Positions 59,353-64,000 of a stretch of DNA of 64,000 bases are shown here, one piece after another (position 1 is the first letter of the stretch; every line of letters starts with the position of its first letter). The DNA comes from Haberlea rhodopensis (lineage: Eukaryota; Streptophyta; Magnoliopsida; Lamiales; Gesneriaceae). The notes beneath the pieces are model-generated. The model saw nothing but the letters and a program-made list of their open reading frames with translations. It ran no database searches and was not told the DNA's origin. The translations under genes were made by a program, and so were the position numbers. The stretch is taken from the NCBI GenBank assembly GCA_907163345.1, contig CAJQUN010000152.1, positions 434,001 through 498,000 of the forward strand. Reading direction: 5' to 3'.

Positions 59353-62300
59353 ATGGCAACTAACAACGTTACTAGCACTTTATCACAGCGATCAGTCCTT
59401 GAGAAGGACAAATTAAATGGGACGAATTTCCTAGACTGGCATAGGAACTTGAGGATAGTCCTCAAACAAGAAAAGAAACAATATGTCCTAGAGGAACCCT
59501 TGCCCGCTGAGGAACCTCCCCTAACAGCTACAAGAGCTGAAAAAGATGCTTACAAGAAGCATCAGAGTGGCGCACTTGATGTTGGGTGCCTCATGCTTGC
59601 CACCATGAACTCTGAGCTTCAGAAGCAACATGAGGAAATGGAGGCGTTCGATATGATCGAACACTTAAAGCAGTTGTACCAACAGCAAGCAAGACAAGAG
59701 AGGTATGACGTCTCTAAGGCGTTATTTCAGTGCAGGATGGTAGAAGGAAGCCTAGTTGGAACTCATGTGCTCAAGATGATTGGGTACATTGAGAATCTGG
59801 ACAAGCTGGGTTTTCCATTGGACCAAGAGTTGGCCACCGATGTGATCTTGCAATCGTTGCCTGAGAGCTTCAGTCAATTTGTAGTAAATTACAATATGAC
59901 TGACATGGAAAAGACTCTACCACAATTGCTTGGTATGTTGAGAACATATGAAGCAAATACTAAGAAGACTAAGGCCACAAATGTCCTTATTGTGAATAAG
60001 GGCAAAGGAAGGGCCAAAGCTAAAGGCAACAAGAAAGCAAAGAAAGTCTTTGCTAAATCTAAGCCAAAGTCTTCTGCACTAAAGCCAAAGGGAGGGATAG
60101 CAAAGGAAGGGAACTGTTTCCATTGCGGTGAGACCGGCCATTGGAAAAGGAACTGCAAAGTATATCTGGAGGATCTAAAGAAAGGAAGTGTGACTTCCGC
60201 TTCAGGTATTTTTGTTATAGAAGTCAATTTATCTACTTCTTCATCATGGGTATTAGATACTGGATGTGGATCTCACATTTGTGTAAATGTGCAGGATCTC
60301 AAAAGGAGTAGGACATTGGCGAAAGGTGAAGTTGATCTCCGAGTTGGAAATGGAGCAAGAGTTGCTGCATTAGCTATAGGAGATTATCATTTAGCTTTAC
60401 CTTCTGGTTTATCACTGATTTTGAAAGATTGTTATTTTGTGCCTTCTATTACTAAAAACATAATATCTATTTCTTGTTTGGACAAGTATGGTTTTTCATT
60501 TATAATAAAGGACAATTGTTGTTCTATTTATTTAAATGATATGTTTTATGCTAGTGCACAAATGGTGAATGGTCTTTATGTATTAAATCTTGATATGCCT
60601 ATCTATAACATAAATACTAAAAGGATTAAAAATAATGATTGTAATCCGACTTATCTCTGGCACTGTCGCTTGGGCCACATAAACGAGAACCGCATATCTA
60701 AACTTCATAAGGATGAAGTATTAGATTCATTTGATTTTGAATCATATGAAACATGCGAATCTTGTTTAATGGCAAGATGACTAAAGCCCCTTTCAAGGGA
60801 CATGTTGAAAGGGCAAATGTTTTATTGGGACTAATACATAGTGATGTATGTGGACCAATAAGTACACAAGCTAGAGGTGGTTTTCAATACTTCGTTACAT
60901 TTACTGATGACCTCAGTAGATATGGGTATGTGTACCTAATGAAACATAAGCATGAAACCTTTGAAAAGTTCAAAGATTTCAAGAATGAAGTACAAAACCA
61001 ACTTGGCAAAAGTATCAAAATCCTTCGATCAGATCGAGGAGGAGAATACTTAAGCCAAGAGTTTCATGACTATCTAAAGGAGTGTGGGATAGTCCCACAA
61101 CTCACTCATCCGTATACTCCACAATGGAATGGTGTATCCGAGAGGAGAAATCGAACCTTGTTAGACATGGTTAGATCAATGATGAGTCATACAGATCTTC
61201 CGATATCGTTTTGGGGACACGCTCTAGAAACAAGCGATTTTCTTACTGAACCGTGTTCCATCTAAATCAGTGGAAAAGACACCATATGAGATATGGACTG
61301 GGAAGCAGTCCTAGTATGTCTTTTATGAAGATTTGGGGTTGTGAGGCTTTCGTTAGACGTCACGCCACTAACAAACTTGGACCCAAATCTGATAAGTGTT
61401 TATTTGTGGGGTATCCTAAGGAAACGAAAGGATACTATTTCTATTATCCCACCGAGAACAAAGTAGTTGTTGCTCGGACTGGTGTATTTCTTGAAAGAGA
61501 ATTTATTTCTAGAAAAACCAGTGGGAGAAAAATAGAACTTAGTGAAGTTCAACCACAAGAAAACACTGAACCTGAGATTGAGATGGAAACAGAGCAGGCA
61601 CCGCAAGCTGTTGTGGAAGAAGCACCTGCTCAAGAGACACAAGCCCAGCGTAGGTCTGTAAGAGAACACCGGGGAGCCACAGAGATATGGATTTCTTGTG
61701 ACTCAACAAGGTGACTTACTACTTATTGATGAGGATGAGCCGTCATCTTATCAACAAGCTATAATGGGCAATGATTCTGAGAAATGGCAAGAGGCCATGA
61801 AATCTGAGATGGAATCCATGTATGCAAACCAAGTATGGACTTTGGTTGATCCACCTGAAGGGGTACGACCCATAGGGTGCAAATGGATTTTCAAGAAAAA
61901 GACCGATATGGATGGTAACGTACAAACCTATAAAGGTCGGCTGGTTGCAAAAGGATTCAAACAAATTCATGGTATTGACTATGATGAAACCTTTTCAGCA
62001 GTGGCCATGGTTAAATCCATAAGGATCTTACTTGCAATAGCTGCATTTCATGATTATGAAATCTGGCAGATGGATGTCAAAACAGCTTTCCTTAATGGAA
62101 ATCTGCTCGAGGATGTGTACATGACACAGCCCGAGGGTTTTGCCGATCCAAAGGATGCTGGAAAGATATGCAAGCTACAACGATCCATTTATGGATTGAA
62201 GCAAGCTTCTCGGAGTTGGAATCTTTGTTTTGATGATGCAATCAAAGAGTTTGGTTTTATCAAAAACGAAGATGAACCTTGTGTCTACAAGAAGGTCAGT

Positions 62301-63315
62301 GGGAGCGTAATCATTTTCCTAGTGTTGTATGTAGATGACATACTTCTTATTGGAAATGATATCCCTGCCTTGCAATCTGTAAGATTTGGCTAGGGAATTG
62401 CTTTTCGATGAAAGACTTGGGAGAAGCCACCTATGTATTAGGAATCAAGATCTATAGAGATGGATCGAGAAGGCTTCTGGTCTAAGTCAAAGTACATACA
62501 TAGACAAGGTGCTTAAAAGGTTTAGCATGCAAGAATCAAAGAAAGGATTCGTGCCTATGACGCATGGCATTTATCTCTCGAAGGAACAGTGTCCTTCAAC
62601 ACCAGATGAGAGACAACGCATGAGTAAGATTCCATACGCGTCAGCTATTGGATCTATCATGTATGCCATGATATGTACTCGTCCCGATGTATCGTATGCT
62701 TTGAGCATGACGAGCAGATATCAAGTTGATCTAGGTGAAGGTCACTGGATTGCTGTCAAGAACATCCTGAAGTACTTGAGAAGGACTAAGGATACATTCT
62801 TGATTTATGGAGGTGAGGAAGAGCTCAATGTAATGGGTTACATTGATGCAAGCTTCCAAACCGACAAAGATGATTTTCGATCGCAATCTGGATATGTGTA
62901 TTGCCTAAATGGAGGTGCTGTGAGCTGGAAGAGTTCAAAGCAAGAAACAGTAGCCGATTCTACAACGGAAGCTGAGTATATTGCTGCCTCGGATGCAGCA
63001 AAGGAAGCTGTTTGGATGAGGAAGTTCATTTCTGAACTTGGAGTGGTGCCTAGCATTAAAGATCCGATAGAACTCTATTGTGACAACAATGGAGCGAGCG
63101 CATTAGCTAAGGAACCAAGATCTCACCAAAGATCCAAACACATACTTAGGCGGTTCCATTTCATTCGAGAAATCGTTGAAAGGGGAGATGTTAAAATATG
63201 CAAAGTACCAACAGATGATAATGTATCTGACCCATTGACGAAGCCACTGTCACAGCAGAAGCATGATCGTCATACTAGATCCCTAGGCATTAGGTATATG
63301 TCTGAGTGGTCTTAG
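59353..63315 (+). pseudogene. Gag-pol of copia copy 2 with six single-base frame changes
   Basis: Begins MATNNVTSTLSQRSVLEK. Domain order as in copy 1: gag, zinc knuckle CFHCGETGHWKRNC, protease WVLDTGCGSHIC, pre-integrase, integrase (LRSDRGGEYLSQEF, NGVSERRNRTLLDM), reverse transcriptase (LVLYVDDILLIGND at about 62,322) and a complete RNase H (GYIDASFQTDKDDF, STTEAEYIAASDA, VPTDDNVSDPLTKP). Compared with copy 1, frame changes fall at about 60,771 (one G lost), 61,231 (one A gained), 61,306 (one A gained), 61,672 (one G gained), 62,383 (net one lost) and 62,476 (one lost). Between them the reading is clean and about 98-99% alike, with no nonsense substitutions seen. They may be real decay or sequencing/assembly slips. 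Confidence 0.9.
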
Positions 63316-63318
63316 TGC

Positions 63319-63330
63319 AAGTGGGAGATT
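63319..63330 (+). promoter_or_regulatory. Polypurine tract of copia copy 2
   Basis: AAGTGGGAGATT directly before the 3' LTR. Confidence 0.85.
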
Positions 63331-64000
63331 TGTTGGGATATGCCCTAAGACACATCATTAGATGATTGTTTATGACATACAATGTAATATGATTTTATGA
63401 ATGGCAATTCATTATTATATATTATTCTTTTAACTGTGCAATGTGAATTAATATATATGTTAATGTCCTTAGAATAATATTGTATTATTCTTAAAGATGT
63501 CCCTAGTCAAGTATTATCATGAATAGGGATAATGATAATACGTTGAGACTAGTATGTGTTGATCGATGAATTGTTCATTGATATGAGATATCAAATCAAC
63601 ATATAGGTACATGTTAGAGAACGATGTACTGGACAGACCCACCATGAGAATGCAACATGGATAGTTATATGATCGTCATATGCAATTCTCATAGTGATAA
63701 TAATGTATGTAATCCTTACGACTTGTGATCATCAGAGATCCCAACATAAGGAGTTATGTATCTTGATATCGTCAAACGTTACCCGTAACAGAGTATACTA
63801 TAAAGGCGACTATTGGATACACTACGAATTATGTAGAGGGATGTTGACTGATCGAGATAGGATTTGTCCCTCCTATATAACAGGAGATGTGTTAGGCCCT
63901 TGATCAAGTGAGAACTAAAATGCATGGCCATGCTCGAATGAGTCGATATGAGATATCGAGCTTATTCGTTTATTCTAGTTCTACTTGGGGATAAAGAAAT
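63331..64000 (+). repeat. 3' LTR of copia copy 2, partial
   Basis: First 670 bp of the LTR; the window ends inside it. It matches 55,967 on with only a handful of differences. Confidence 0.92.

Larger units (their letters stand above)
55967..64000 (+). mobile_element. Ty1/copia retrotransposon copy 2, runs off the window
   Basis: 5' LTR 55,967-57,480, primer site 57,482-57,493, coding 59,353-63,315, polypurine tract 63,319, 3' LTR from 63,331 to beyond 64,000. Left target candidate GTTAT (55,962-55,966). The first 670 bp of the two LTRs agree almost perfectly, including subtype marks that differ from copy 1 (GACACATCATTAG, ATGTAATATG). RNase H is complete here, but there are six single-base frame changes. 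Confidence 0.93.

Overview
This is a plant nuclear window, very probably from a flowering plant. It is AT-rich, its genes are split by GT-AG introns, and most of it is transposable elements. I recognise one complete multi-exon host gene of known family (a long-chain acyl-CoA synthetase close to plant LACS9/LACS8), one complete two-exon gene of unknown function, the 3' part of an SGT-type tetratricopeptide-repeat gene, and a broken piece of a ZIP metal transporter gene. I see no bacterial-type features, no CRISPR array and no RNA gene I can support.

Layout from the left. 1-3.65 kb: the last six recognisable exons of a small glutamine-rich TPR protein gene (+), with a tandem duplication upstream. 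4.24-15.84 kb: a large decayed Mutator-like element (MULE). It holds a transposase pseudogene (+) and, on the opposite strand, a plant-mobile-domain (PMD) gene. The PMD gene has been split by a Ty3-type LTR retrotransposon (9.10-14.95 kb), and its middle part is missing. 16.3-22.6 kb: the LACS gene (+), 11 coding exons that join in frame to 696 codons, with a MULE-type non-autonomous element in its last intron. 23.3-24.2 kb: a two-exon gene for a 194-residue protein of unknown function. 24.2-37 kb: AT-rich sequence with a 222-bp direct duplication, a second decayed MULE transposase (-) that runs into a roughly 22-copy minisatellite, an LTR-like remnant rich in CGATCGATCG palindromes, a 1.28-kb inverted repeat, and the ZIP fragment.

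37-64 kb is a nest of retrotransposons. An old Ty1/copia element (37.0-39.94 kb) was entered by a Ty3 chromovirus (LTR start at 39,941). Both LTRs of that chromovirus were then entered by separate members of one young Ty1/copia family. Copy 1 (40,582-49,171) has two 1,509-bp LTRs and a perfect 5-bp target duplication. Copy 2 starts at 55,967 and runs off the right edge inside its 3' LTR. The two copies have nearly identical gag-pol but clearly different stretches of LTR and leader. Their leaders carry a cluster of palindromic CTAGGGTTTCGAACCCTAG motifs.

The host genes share no visible pathway. The LACS is expected to activate fatty acids to acyl-CoA at a plastid or ER membrane, and the TPR protein is expected to be a cytosolic co-chaperone. 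The strongest candidates for something little described are the leader palindrome clusters, the GATC-palindrome arrays inside chromovirus LTRs, the long inverted repeat at 31.2-32.5 kb, and the minisatellite grown inside a transposase gene. All calls come from reading the sequence and remembered family features; no database search was run.
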